Of a stretch of DNA of 22,651 bases, positions 1 to 8,425 are shown piece by piece. A program made the position numbers and the translations under genes. Origin of the DNA: a virus. The notes beneath the pieces were generated by a model. That model saw only the letters and a program-made list of their open reading frames with translations, did not search any database and was not told the origin of the DNA. The stretch covers positions 1 through 22,651 of the IMG/VR virus record IMGVR_UViG_3300035438_001323; one strand, 5' to 3'. The first letter of the stretch is position 1; each line of letters starts with the position of its first letter.

Positions 1-213
1 TGCGTCATTATTGCTACAGTTTTAATAGCTGGAGTAGCTTGTAAGGTCAGTATTACAGATCTTACGGTTTTTGAGAAATTCAAGGTCAAGAAGATAGATA
101 TAAGCTTTAGATCTACGAGTATTTTGAACTATATCAAGGTCACATTAAAAAATGTTAGTAATTTTTTAGCAAAGTGTCTAATATACATTAAGAATAAAAT
201 ACATAGAACATGA
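1..213 (+). CDS. C-terminal end of a membrane protein (partial, 5' end outside window)
   Basis: An open frame runs from base 1 to a TGA at 211-213 and encodes the last 70 residues of a protein that starts before the window. It begins inside a hydrophobic stretch (VIIATVLIAGVAC), probably the end of a transmembrane helix. A basic, Lys-rich tail of about 55 residues follows (FEKFKVKKIDI, then IKNKIHRT at the end), which would be cytoplasmic under the positive-inside rule. Its stop overlaps the portal start as ATGA, so it is probably translated together with the portal gene. The family is not recognisable from this fragment. A holin-like or other small membrane protein is possible but not shown. 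Confidence 0.6.
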   Translation, partial: CVIIATVLIAGVACKVSITDLTVFEKFKVKKIDISFRSTSILNYIKVTLKNVSNFLAKCLIYIKNKIHRT

Positions 214-1760
214 AGAAGCATAAGAAGCATAAACACGCGGTTCACAGAGACTCTAAAGTATCTACGACTACACAGACAAAGCGCTTAGACGCTTGGGCAA
301 ACCGGCTGACGGGCATCAACTTTGGGTCTAGAGCTGGCTCTAGTAAATGGTGCGTAGATCAACATTATGACTTAAGCCAGGCTAAGCTCGATAGTATCTA
401 TAGCAAAGATGGTATATGCAAGCGTATTATAGATATATACCCTGAAGAATCTCTAAGGACTTTTGTAGACGCCGATCAGCGTATCTTAGAAGAACTAGAG
501 AGACTAAAGCTAAAGCCAAAGACCTTCGAAGCTTCAAGGGATGCAAGGCTTTTTGGGGGCTCTGTAGTCGTAGCGTTTATAGATGACGGCAGATCTTTAG
601 AAGATGAATTAGACTATGAGAACATAGATAAGTTAGTACATCTTAAGGTCTTTGATAGATACAAAGTTACTTGGTTTCCAACAGACTTAGTGACAGATCC
701 TTTAGACGAAGACTACGGCATGCCACTTTTTTACACGATTCAAAACAATAACTTTGTAACTTCAGACTCTGTGCAGTTTAAGGTTCACAAATCTAGGCTC
801 TTTAGATTCGCTGGAGACTCCACGACTGAGTTTTCTAAGAAAAACAATCAGGGCTGGGACAATTCATGCATAGTCAGCTTATACAAAAGCATACAAAGTT
901 TCGGAGAATCTATGGGTGTATCAGCTGAAATAGTTCAAGGATATTTAGAAACGACAGCAAAGATACCGGGGTTTACAGAGAGCTTTAGAGATGGGGAAAT
1001 GGGCGGTTACATGCGAAAGCGCATGGATGACTTTAATAGCTCAAAAGGTGCTTATAAAACTATATTTCTAGACGGCGAAGAAGAGTATCAAAAGCACGTT
1101 ACAAACTCTCACGGGCTCTCGGAGATCTTAGATCGCTTCGGAGAGATCATCTCTGCGTCATGTAGTATCCCAGTCTCTGTGCTCTTTGGTCGCTCGGCTG
1201 GAGGTCTAAATGCTACAGGTAAGCAGGAGTTAGACTTAATGAATAATAAGATCGAAGAATATAGAAACAATAATATAAAGCCTTTTTTTACATGGATCTT
1301 TAAGATCTTAGAAGCTCAAAAGAGCTTTGTATCTGAAGCGGGCCAAGATCTAGACTTTCACTGGGAGTTTCATCCGCTTGTTACTCTTGACGAGAAAAAA
1401 GAAGCTGAGACTCGTAAGCTTAATGCTGAAGTTGATAGATTATACATAGAAGCTGGGGCTGTAGATGCTCAAACACTATTTAAACTAAGATATCATGCAG
1501 AACAAGCCTTCAACAACAACATCATGTTTAGCAAAGAAGATTTAGTAGAACTTGAGAAAAAAATGAATCAACAAGAACTTGAGGAAGAACAACTAAACGA
1601 ACGAGACATAGAGCTTCTAAAAGACATGGAGCAAGAGAAGCTTGACAAAGAGAATAAGATGAATACAGATTCTCAAGAAAATCAAGTGAAACTTAGAACT
1701 GCAAAGTTAGATGAATATATAATCAATGGCTACTTAGAAAAGATTGAGAAACACAAATGA
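210..1760 (+). CDS. Portal protein, DUF1073 type
   Basis: Forms the ring at the unique capsid vertex through which DNA is packaged and to which the neck attaches. The 516 residues match the DUF1073 (PF06381) portal family as I know it: a GICKRIIDIYPEESLR segment near residues 68-83, DARLFGGSVVVAFIDDG near 111-127, and SIPVSVLFGRSAGGLNATG near 318-336. The last is followed by the long helix of the family (DLMNNKIEEYRNN) and a Lys/Glu-rich coiled C-terminus. The N-terminus is Lys/His-rich (MKKHKKHKHAVH). It overlaps the upstream fragment and the downstream fibre-like gene by ATGA junctions. Its GC content, about 40-50% in lines counted by hand, is above the rest of the window. No strong ribosome-binding site precedes it, which fits translational coupling. 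Confidence 0.9.
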   Translation: MKKHKKHKHAVHRDSKVSTTTQTKRLDAWANRLTGINFGSRAGSSKWCVDQHYDLSQAKLDSIYSKDGICKRIIDIYPEESLRTFVDADQRILEELERLKLKPKTFEASRDARLFGGSVVVAFIDDGRSLEDELDYENIDKLVHLKVFDRYKVTWFPTDLVTDPLDEDYGMPLFYTIQNNNFVTSDSVQFKVHKSRLFRFAGDSTTEFSKKNNQGWDNSCIVSLYKSIQSFGESMGVSAEIVQGYLETTAKIPGFTESFRDGEMGGYMRKRMDDFNSSKGAYKTIFLDGEEEYQKHVTNSHGLSEILDRFGEIISASCSIPVSVLFGRSAGGLNATGKQELDLMNNKIEEYRNNNIKPFFTWIFKILEAQKSFVSEAGQDLDFHWEFHPLVTLDEKKEAETRKLNAEVDRLYIEAGAVDAQTLFKLRYHAEQAFNNNIMFSKEDLVELEKKMNQQELEEEQLNERDIELLKDMEQEKLDKENKMNTDSQENQVKLRTAKLDEYIINGYLEKIEKHK

Positions 1761-3163
1761 TTTTAGACCAAGACAAAGTTACGAACTTAATGCTTTTAGA
1801 GATCCTTGGGAATCTGCAGATCAAAGATGCTATAATCTTTGTAAAGAGAGTCGATGATACTTTAGTATTTACAAATCAGGCTAAAGAAACATATAGCTTT
1901 GATCTGCAGAACTTAGATATAGAGACTATTACATCTGATGTAATTAAAGAATGTAAAGACTATAGCACTGAGCAGATTAAGCAGCTTAGAGAGCTATTGA
2001 CAGAGTCTTTAAGTATATGTCGTCAAGACTTGTTAAGTAACATGAGTTCTATTGAACAAAGTTTGCTGAAAAGGCTAAGTTCTTTAGATAGTTCTAAGGA
2101 TTCTTTAGACAAAGATATAGCGTCGATCAAGAAGTCATTTGAGCAATATTATAGCAAATCGCAGGTCGATAACTTAGTAGCAAGTACAAAAGACACATTA
2201 ACTAAAGTTGACTCTAGCTTAAAGCAAGAAATCGAAGATCTAAAGAAAGTTGATGCGGAAATGCTACAAAGTGTCAAAGATATCACAAACTTATTTGATT
2301 CTGATGAGTTTTCTTTCGTTCAAGATGCTTATGTAAAAAACAATGCTTTGTTCGTAAAGAAGAATGGAGAGACTAAGCAAAGAGGTTCTTTTACAGGGTC
2401 TAGAACTAGTGGAGGCGGAGGTTCTGAGCTATATACAAATCCAAATCCTACTCCAGTATTGCTTGGTGGTATACCTGAAGGCACTACGTTTTTAAACGTT
2501 CCTCAAAATATGATGTGGTCAATGTTGCTTTATGGCACTAAGTTGCCAGTTTTTAGTTCTTTTGTTATAACTGGGTTAAAATCTGTTTATGAAGTCGGGG
2601 AGAAAATAGTAGCTGGGAACTATAACGCTATGTGGACTATGCAAGATCCAGAGATGCTACAGGATAAGTCTATAGAGATAGATTACACCAATAATTCTTT
2701 AGTTTTAGCCTCTGGTTTAGATAACACAGGGTCTCAAGTAGTTAGTTTGCCAGAGATTACCTTCGATTACGTTGAATCTGCAATCTTCAAGATCAAAGCT
2801 ATTAGCACAAGTTTACAAAACGTTAACAAATTATTAATAATTAACTATATGTATAAGATCTATTACGGCGAAAGCCCACTTGATGTATTAACTAGCCAAG
2901 CTCTAAAGGGTCTTAGGGTTTCAAAGCTTGATGAGAATGTAGATGGCATGTATCTAACGCAAGCTGGAAACTATAAATATATATGTTATCCAAGCGCTTT
3001 AGGAACTAGAGATGACTTTATAGATGAGTCCACAGATCTAGAAATTGTGATGGCAGAGCCTCAACTTTTAAAAATAACCAATGATTTTGGGCTTGAAATA
3101 GATTACTATTGCTACAGAACTTTTAACAAACTAGGGGCTTCTCTTAATATAATTGTAAGATAA
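1757..3163 (+). CDS. Virion appendage / fibre-like structural protein
   Basis: The first 180 residues or so are strongly helical and rich in Ser, Lys, Asp and Leu in a heptad-like pattern (for example LLKRLSSLDSSKDSLDKDI), as expected of a trimeric coiled-coil stalk. A short Gly/Ser linker (SRTSGGGGSELY, near 214-225) leads to a beta-rich C-terminal half. That half contains GGIPEGTTFLNVPQNMMWSM, MYKIYYGESP and KLGASLNIIVR. The pattern 'GGI.aGTTF ... lLYg...P.F.SF.I.G ... YYG' recurs in uncharacterised virion structural proteins of many large phages, which is my reason for calling it structural. It starts by ATGA overlap with the portal gene and ends one base before the next start, so it belongs to the head transcript. 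Whether it sits on the head, neck or tail cannot be read from the sequence. Confidence 0.6.
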   Translation: MILDQDKVTNLMLLEILGNLQIKDAIIFVKRVDDTLVFTNQAKETYSFDLQNLDIETITSDVIKECKDYSTEQIKQLRELLTESLSICRQDLLSNMSSIEQSLLKRLSSLDSSKDSLDKDIASIKKSFEQYYSKSQVDNLVASTKDTLTKVDSSLKQEIEDLKKVDAEMLQSVKDITNLFDSDEFSFVQDAYVKNNALFVKKNGETKQRGSFTGSRTSGGGGSELYTNPNPTPVLLGGIPEGTTFLNVPQNMMWSMLLYGTKLPVFSSFVITGLKSVYEVGEKIVAGNYNAMWTMQDPEMLQDKSIEIDYTNNSLVLASGLDNTGSQVVSLPEITFDYVESAIFKIKAISTSLQNVNKLLIINYMYKIYYGESPLDVLTSQALKGLRVSKLDENVDGMYLTQAGNYKYICYPSALGTRDDFIDESTDLEIVMAEPQLLKITNDFGLEIDYYCYRTFNKLGASLNIIVR

Positions 3164-3164
3164 T

Positions 3165-5192
3165 ATGTCTAAAATCCCAGGATCTTTGCCCATCACAGGC
3201 TTTATAGGTACTACCTTTGCAGCCGATACATACCCTACTCACATTGATGAACTTGGTAAGGGTGGCTATAGGTCTGTGTCCAACATAGATGCTAGAAACT
3301 CTATCTCAGCAGAGAGAAGATCTATAGGTATGATGTGTTATGTGTTATCTGAGAGTAAGGCGTATCAGTTAGTTGGTGGTCTTGGTAATGAATTTTGGAA
3401 AGAGTTTGAAGCGATACCGCCTCTTGGAGTATTTAATGTTGCTGGAGTAACTTATCCTGAAATCTTTGTAGGTACTGCTACTGGAAAACCCGAAGCTTCG
3501 CAAAGTTTTGGGTATGCTTTGATTGACTTAGCTTTTTTAAATACTAGGCTTTTAACTGGTAATTTTATAATGGGAGATGCTCCTGTTCAAGCCGCTTGGC
3601 AAGGTGCGCAATTCCTAGCTAATTTACAAGATGGTATTCTAGCTAAAACGGGCTCAACTGTTAGACAGGCTGAATCTGGCGTTGATTTCGTAGATATAAA
3701 TAAACAATTATGTTATGAATATGGCATACCAGTTTGGCTTGCTAATGATAATAAAACACTTACGACCTCAAGACTTAAAATAATTGATGGAAACTTTGAT
3801 GATGGAGATGATCTACAGGGTATAAGAAACTTAACGGCTAAAGGTGGTGTTATAGCAAGAGCTGCTATAACTTCTAACGACTCAGTGTTTGGACTTAACA
3901 ACATTGGTACAAGGGAGCTAAAGATTTACGACAGAACGGATCAAGGAGCTGGAAGACTAACTAGGTCTGTGAACTTCATATCAGCTTATAACTTAGCTGG
4001 AAACGTTAATTTTTATTTACCAGAGACACCTAGTTCTCTTGGTAAAGTATTAGCAGATGTTGGAGAGACTATCTATGATGGCAGAACCTTTAGAAAGCTA
4101 GACTTCGTAGATGTTGCAAGCAATGCGGCTAAGTATATTATACAACAACCCAATGCGAACCTACCAAATGCTCAAGCTTTAGACTCTTTGGGCTTAGGGA
4201 TTGTAAAGACTATAGCTGGTGGAGTGTTAGCTAAAGCCATTGGTGGTACTGATTACGCAACACCTGTAGCACTACAAGAAGAAACGACAGCTAGGATCGA
4301 AGCAGATGGTGTATTAGAGGGTAGTATAGCTACAGTTGCCGCAGAGACTCAAGCTCAAATAACTGCTATAACAGGCTATGGATCTTTGGCTCTTTTGACA
4401 GAGTTTTTAGTAGATATAGGCTGGTCAACTGGATATTCTGAGTATTTATGGAGTAAATATAGACCGCTTAGGACTTATAATAGTTACGCTGATACAGATA
4501 AATACGACAAAGACGGAGGGAATCTTTGGTATGATGCTAGCCATATTGGAGGGGCTGGGGCTTTTAAGCCGGGTTTACGTATTACTTCATGGGATTCTTC
4601 AACGGTCTTTGACAATGATTTGTTCCCAGTTTCTATGGGATTATTTGGCTATAGGAAGCAACTAGGCGTCACGAGTGTTCAAGATGGTATAGTTTGGCAA
4701 AGTTATTTTGAAAATAATAGCTCTAGCCCACATTATAGATTTCCAAAGAACTTTGGTATGTATCATGTAGGACATGATGAGGGTTCTATAGGTTGGAATC
4801 GTCAGGAAAGACTACTCATGGAGTATAGATACTATGATGATAAGTTCTCTTTTGAGAAAAAAACAGAGTTTAACGGCGATGTAATGTTTTTAAGTCAAGG
4901 AATAAAAATACCTGTAGGAACGACAGCTCAAAGACCTCTAAATCCAACTAAAGGATATTTTAGACTTAATACAGACGCTCCAACGCCAGGAGCTGTATCA
5001 ACTGTAAATATTTTTGGTACAGTAAACCAAATTAATGTTACAAGTCCAGTTAATAATAGTTTTAAATTGGCATTTGAAGACAATGTAAAGCTCCCAGGCA
5101 AGGCTTATACTAAAATTGCCGTTGGAACAAGCGAAGATCGACCATTGACTCCAGAAGCTGGGATGATAAGATTTAATAAAAGTTTATATTGA
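3165..5192 (+). CDS. Tail-fibre / head-appendage protein with conserved phage fibre N-terminus
   Basis: The 675-residue protein opens with the GSLPITGFIGTTFAADTYPT ... GKGGYRSV ... RRSIGMMCYV module (residues 5-60), a widespread N-terminal attachment domain of phage fibres. The middle (about 95-360) is beta-rich with a KTIAGGVLAKAIGGTDYATP segment (near 345-365), the repeat style of phage fibre shafts. Residues 370-400 look like a short coiled coil (QEETTARIEADGVLEGSIA). The C-terminus carries two copies of the fibre motif 'vGTtaqRPlnP..G..RfN' (near 584-604 and 653-675). DNA encoding these motifs is nearly identical to the end of the next gene, implying cassette exchange. Start chosen at the ATG one base after the preceding stop. 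Receptor or attachment role is inferred. Confidence 0.7.
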   Translation: MSKIPGSLPITGFIGTTFAADTYPTHIDELGKGGYRSVSNIDARNSISAERRSIGMMCYVLSESKAYQLVGGLGNEFWKEFEAIPPLGVFNVAGVTYPEIFVGTATGKPEASQSFGYALIDLAFLNTRLLTGNFIMGDAPVQAAWQGAQFLANLQDGILAKTGSTVRQAESGVDFVDINKQLCYEYGIPVWLANDNKTLTTSRLKIIDGNFDDGDDLQGIRNLTAKGGVIARAAITSNDSVFGLNNIGTRELKIYDRTDQGAGRLTRSVNFISAYNLAGNVNFYLPETPSSLGKVLADVGETIYDGRTFRKLDFVDVASNAAKYIIQQPNANLPNAQALDSLGLGIVKTIAGGVLAKAIGGTDYATPVALQEETTARIEADGVLEGSIATVAAETQAQITAITGYGSLALLTEFLVDIGWSTGYSEYLWSKYRPLRTYNSYADTDKYDKDGGNLWYDASHIGGAGAFKPGLRITSWDSSTVFDNDLFPVSMGLFGYRKQLGVTSVQDGIVWQSYFENNSSSPHYRFPKNFGMYHVGHDEGSIGWNRQERLLMEYRYYDDKFSFEKKTEFNGDVMFLSQGIKIPVGTTAQRPLNPTKGYFRLNTDAPTPGAVSTVNIFGTVNQINVTSPVNNSFKLAFEDNVKLPGKAYTKIAVGTSEDRPLTPEAGMIRFNKSLY

Positions 5193-5936
5193 TAACATAC
5201 TTTATATAAGTTATATTTAAATTTATTAACAAACGTTTAAATATATGGCTCAATTACCTTTACCAAGGGGAAAACACGAATTTTATGATGATAGTTCTCC
5301 TCCTGTTCTTCATTATACTGCTTCTGAGAACTGGGTTCTTAATAACATTGCCAAAATAAACCCTTGTAACGTTGCTACTACTGCTAATTTAACCTCAATT
5401 TATGCTAATGGGTCAAGTGGAGTTGGAGCAACTTTGACTAATTCTGGAACACAAGCGGTTTTGAATATAGATGGTTTAGCGTTAGCTATAGGCAGTAGGG
5501 TTTTAGTAAAAAACCAGACTACAAACACACAAAATGGTGTATACGTAGTTACTGACGCAGGATCTGCTAGTACTAATTGGGTTTTAACTAGGGTTACTGA
5601 ATTAGATACTTACACACAGTTTTTAAGAGGTCTGACGGTTCAAGTATTTGCAGGAACTACTAACTCTCCTAAAATATTTATGTTAACTAGTTCTGTAACT
5701 GTAAATATTGGGTCTGCAGCTATAGTATTTTCAGAGTTAATATCGTCTGGAATTGCTGGTATACAAGGCACTACTAATCAAATTACTGTTTCAGTAACTG
5801 GGGGAGTAGCAACTTTATCTTTAGCTGCCGATTTGATTTTACCAGGTACTGAAGCGGTTACTTTACCTGTAGGAACGACAGCTCAAAGACCTTTGAATCC
5901 TAGAGTTGGGATGATAAGATTTAATAGAAGTTTATA
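4909..5936 (+). repeat. Near-identical DNA cassettes shared by the ends of two fibre genes
   Basis: Bases 4909-4937 and 5864-5892 are identical over 29 bp and encode PVGTTAQRP. Bases 5159-5188 and 5907-5936 match at 29 of 30 positions and encode GMIRFN(K/R)SL. In the first gene the two pieces lie about 220 bp apart. In the second they lie about 14 bp apart, so the second gene looks like a version with the intervening segment removed. The preserved DNA identity, including synonymous positions, points to recent recombination rather than only protein-level constraint. Confidence 0.75.
5212..5245 (+). repeat. 10-bp AT-only inverted repeat touching a fibre start codon
   Basis: TATATTTAAA at 5212-5221 is the exact reverse complement of 5236-5245, with a 14-base loop. 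The right arm ends on the A of the ATG at 5245. There is no recognisable ribosome-binding site in this 52-bp gap. Both arms lack G and C, so chance in AT-rich DNA is plausible. Confidence 0.35.
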
Positions 5937-5937
5937 A
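5245..5937 (+). CDS. Small fibre / appendage protein with RVLVKNQTT-type domain
   Basis: The 230-residue protein contains a domain often found in phage tail-fibre proteins and recognisable by eye: 'VATTANLTSIYANGSSGVGATL' spread over residues 43-64, then LALAIGSRVLVKNQTTNTQN (75-95), GVYVVTDAG, and an ending of VTVNIGSAAIVFSEL. The C-terminus is the VGTTAQRPLNPRVGMIRFN motif, shared at DNA level with the preceding gene. It follows that gene after 52 bp and precedes the next fibre gene by 19 bp. No transmembrane segment or signal peptide is visible. It is probably an accessory subunit or short tip of the same appendage. The exact role is inferred from domain type and position. Confidence 0.65.
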   Translation: MAQLPLPRGKHEFYDDSSPPVLHYTASENWVLNNIAKINPCNVATTANLTSIYANGSSGVGATLTNSGTQAVLNIDGLALAIGSRVLVKNQTTNTQNGVYVVTDAGSASTNWVLTRVTELDTYTQFLRGLTVQVFAGTTNSPKIFMLTSSVTVNIGSAAIVFSELISSGIAGIQGTTNQITVSVTGGVATLSLAADLILPGTEAVTLPVGTTAQRPLNPRVGMIRFNRSL

Positions 5938-5956
5938 TAATTTATTTTAAGTATCT

Positions 5957-7597
5957 ATGACAGCTCTTGAATATTTTGATGACAAATACCCAAACAATCT
6001 TCCTCCAACGCCTGAAAATCCCTATGGTATAGATCCAAGAAATTGGATCGTTTATGGATTACCGAGTATAAGCTTAACTGGAGCAGTTACAGGTACTTCA
6101 GTAGATGGAGTTGTAGCTACAACTTTAACTCCGATAAATACATCTCAGATAACAAACTTCTCGCTTGATGTAAAAACGCAAGCTAAAACAATCAGTTTAG
6201 ACCAATTTGCTATAGCGCAGGCTAATATAAATCTAAATAACAAAAAGTTTATTAATTTACCTACTCCAGATGTAAATATTGATACTGATATTGCAACAGT
6301 GGGTTTTGTTAAGCAATTTGCACCTTCTCAAGATATAAGTTTAGTTGGGGCTGTAACGGGTGAGTTGTTAAATGGTGTTATAAACACTAGTTTAACGCCT
6401 ATTAGTACTTCTCAAATAACAGATTTTGTAACTGATGTTGATACTCAAGTTAAAACAATTAGTTTAGATCAGTTTGCGGTACCTCAAGCTAATATAAGTT
6501 TGAATGGCTTTAGGCTTACTACTTCTGCAACGCCAAGTGGTTTGGTAGATAGTGATGTTGCGACTGTAGGGTATGTTAAACAGTTTGCAACGGTCCCAAA
6601 CGTAAGTTTAACTGGGGCTGTGACTGGACAAATAAACCCTCAAGGTGTTATTAATACAAGTTTAAGCGCTGCTCAGAATCTACCTAGTACATTTTTGAAT
6701 TTAGGTTACGAAGACATGGGAGCATATGGAGATCCTTATTTCTTTAGTAATTTTTTACCTAACAATGATCCTGAACCAGCTTTAAACTTTGTAACTCAAT
6801 CTGGAAGCTCTAGCTCTAACACTCTAAGACGGTGGGATATGAAGTTTAAAACTGGTCTTGGTAGTTCTGTGACTAATGAGTTTGAATTATCTATGTATCA
6901 TAGCTTACTTCCTGGCAATGTTCTTACACCACTGAAGATATCATACTCAATTGCAGATTCTAGACCTACGATAAGTATTGCTGGATTGCTAGACCTTGGA
7001 AATTACAATGCTTATAGCACTGCATCTCCTATATCAGCTTATCATTTTACTAATAAGGGGTATGTAGACTATACAGTTGCTACATATCCATTGAACTTGT
7101 TAGTTCCGACTGGTGATTTAGATCTGGGTGTATATAAAGCCTCTAGTTCTTCAGCTCCAGTTTCTAGTAACAATTTGACTAATAAAAATTACGTAGATAC
7201 TAAGCCTGTCAATTCGTTTCCAGTCACAGGGACGATTGATGCTGGGTCTAATGCTATTAAGTCTAGTTATACTCCTACAGTTAATGCAGATCTAGTTAAT
7301 AAGCTACATTTAGATACTATTATAAGTAACGCTGGTTTAGATTTGTTAACTTCTCGTCATAGAATATCTTTTGGATTAATACCGAATGCTGCATCAACAA
7401 CTGCAGTGACTTTTTCAAAAGCTTTTACTAGCCCTCCGACAATTACAACTGGACTTGAAGACAATAGCCGAGGTGATAATATAAATTTAATTTTAATACA
7501 AGCTTTAACTAAAACTGGTTGTACATTGTATGTAAGAGCAGGAGGAATAAACGTAAATAGTTTTGGATGGGTAAATATTATAGCTATAGGCACGTAA
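5957..7597 (+). CDS. Repeat-containing tail-fibre-like protein with lectin-like C-terminus
   Basis: The 546-residue protein has an N-terminal shaft of tandem repeats of about 89 residues. Two full copies (38-126 and 127-215) and a partial third (216-240) each begin with SLTGAVTG, and the full copies end with ATVGFVKQFA or ATVGYVKQFA. A second repeat type follows, 'LDLG.Y.A.S..P.....LTNK.YVD', at about 348-425 in three copies. The last 75 residues (RHRISFGLIPNAAS ... VTFSKAFTSPPTITT ... FGWVNIIAIGT) resemble the H-type lectin-like tips of phage fibres: a hydrophobic strand, 'F..aF..PP.i', and a closing 'GW..iiAIGT'. This suggests the protein carries the receptor-binding tip of the fibre encoded in this block. 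The TAAG before the ATG is only a weak ribosome-binding site. Assignment to head or tail is unknown. Confidence 0.7.
   Translation: MTALEYFDDKYPNNLPPTPENPYGIDPRNWIVYGLPSISLTGAVTGTSVDGVVATTLTPINTSQITNFSLDVKTQAKTISLDQFAIAQANINLNNKKFINLPTPDVNIDTDIATVGFVKQFAPSQDISLVGAVTGELLNGVINTSLTPISTSQITDFVTDVDTQVKTISLDQFAVPQANISLNGFRLTTSATPSGLVDSDVATVGYVKQFATVPNVSLTGAVTGQINPQGVINTSLSAAQNLPSTFLNLGYEDMGAYGDPYFFSNFLPNNDPEPALNFVTQSGSSSSNTLRRWDMKFKTGLGSSVTNEFELSMYHSLLPGNVLTPLKISYSIADSRPTISIAGLLDLGNYNAYSTASPISAYHFTNKGYVDYTVATYPLNLLVPTGDLDLGVYKASSSSAPVSSNNLTNKNYVDTKPVNSFPVTGTIDAGSNAIKSSYTPTVNADLVNKLHLDTIISNAGLDLLTSRHRISFGLIPNAASTTAVTFSKAFTSPPTITTGLEDNSRGDNINLILIQALTKTGCTLYVRAGGINVNSFGWVNIIAIGT
6068..6676 (+). repeat. 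267-bp (89-residue) tandem repeat in fibre gene
   Basis: Two full units, 6068-6334 and 6335-6601, plus a partial third to about 6676. They align at the protein level without gaps across SLTGAVTG, NTSLTPI, TSQIT, KTISLDQFA and the closing VKQFA. The DNA has diverged at many third positions, so the duplication is not recent. Confidence 0.7.
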
Positions 7598-7637
7598 TAA
7601 AAACAATTAATATAAAAACAATTAAAAAGGTATAAAT

Positions 7638-8135
7638 ATGTCAAAAGAACAAGCTAAAACATGGATTACAATAGAATTCATGCAATTTTATTTAAACGAA
7701 GAAATAGCTCTTATAGCAGATTCTTTAACTGAGCAAAACTTTGTATCGTCAGTATCTGACTTTGTAACTGCGAATAAAGCTATCGCAGAAACTGAAATTA
7801 GAGCCAATCATACACAGGCAGAAGCGGATGTGATAATAGAGCGTCTAGAGAGTTTAAATTATGAGCTTATGAAAATAAATTATTTTAATATATATAACCA
7901 AGTAGTGCCTAATATCCTTCCATTAGATCCAGTTGGTATTGAATATATGGAGTGGATACAAGCTGACATAAATACTTTAAAGAGATATGCTCCTGATATT
8001 TTTGCAGGAGGCATGGATGCAAACGAAGATAGTACTAAAGCAAAAATACAAGCTGCTTTAAAAGCACTATCAGAGTTACAAGATGATATTACAACTTTAA
8101 AGACTATATTAGAGTCTTTAAACAACAAGGCTTGA
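7638..8135 (+). CDS. Unknown helical protein downstream of fibre genes
   Basis: I do not recognise this 165-residue protein. It is acidic and mostly helical. It has an Ala/Glu/Ile-rich region near 50-85 (AIAETEIRANHTQAEADVII) and a C-terminal segment with a heptad pattern (IQAALKALSELQDDITTLK) that should form a coiled coil. There is no signal peptide, no transmembrane helix and no cysteine. A good ribosome-binding site (AAAAAGGT, 7624-7631) precedes the ATG, unlike the fibre genes upstream, so it may be translated more independently. Lying just after a fibre gene with a lectin-like tip, it occupies the position typical of a fibre-assembly chaperone. That is a positional guess only. A structural component is equally possible. 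Confidence 0.55.
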   Translation: MSKEQAKTWITIEFMQFYLNEEIALIADSLTEQNFVSSVSDFVTANKAIAETEIRANHTQAEADVIIERLESLNYELMKINYFNIYNQVVPNILPLDPVGIEYMEWIQADINTLKRYAPDIFAGGMDANEDSTKAKIQAALKALSELQDDITTLKTILESLNNKA

Positions 8136-8159
8136 AGCGAGATAAATAAACACTATATT
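8132..8159 (+). promoter_or_regulatory. Possible sigma70-type promoter
   Basis: TTGAAG (8132-8137) and TATATT (8154-8159) are separated by 16 bp, in the gap before the 72-residue gene. The same CTTGAAG hexamer context occurs in the better candidate at 9649. It partly overlaps the previous gene's stop. AT-richness makes chance matches common. Confidence 0.3.
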
Positions 8160-8190
8160 ATATATACAACCAACAAATAAAGAGAAACTT

Positions 8191-8409
8191 ATGAAAAAAG
8201 AAACATATAATGCTTTAAACGAAGCTGTATCATCTTTAGCAACTAATACAAATATTATTCATAGCGATATATCTTCACTAATAAGACTATTTGATGAAAA
8301 TAGGAAACAACTAATTATAAGTAGCCTTACAACTATAAAAGATAGAATTGATTTCTTAGAAACTGAGATTAATTTAATTGATGCAAAGAATCATTTTATC
8401 GAAGCTTAA
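8191..8409 (+). CDS. Small helical protein of unknown function
   Basis: A 72-residue protein with a purine-rich ribosome-binding site (AAAGAGAAA, 8179-8187) just before its ATG. Nearly the whole length is predicted helix with hydrophobic residues at heptad spacing (ISSLIRLFDENRKQLIISSL, then IKDRIDFLETEINLID), so a small coiled-coil oligomer is likely. No cysteine, signal or membrane segment. I do not recognise the family. It lies between the unknown 165-residue gene and the orphan lipoprotein. Confidence 0.5.
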   Translation: MKKETYNALNEAVSSLATNTNIIHSDISSLIRLFDENRKQLIISSLTTIKDRIDFLETEINLIDAKNHFIEA

Positions 8410-8425
8410 TTGCTTGTATTGCTTA

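Noticed and set aside
3713-3904. Open frame on the minus strand inside the fibre gene
   Set aside because: Antisense to a clear coding region, no ribosome-binding site and low-complexity Leu/Ser composition.
1757-7597. Diversity-generating retroelement acting on the fibre genes
   Set aside because: No reverse transcriptase or template repeat is seen in the window; the shared cassettes show no adenine-specific differences.
7357-7644. Minus-strand open frame over the end of the fibre gene
   Set aside because: Lies opposite the lectin-like C-terminus, which has a coherent protein pattern; no similarity recognised.
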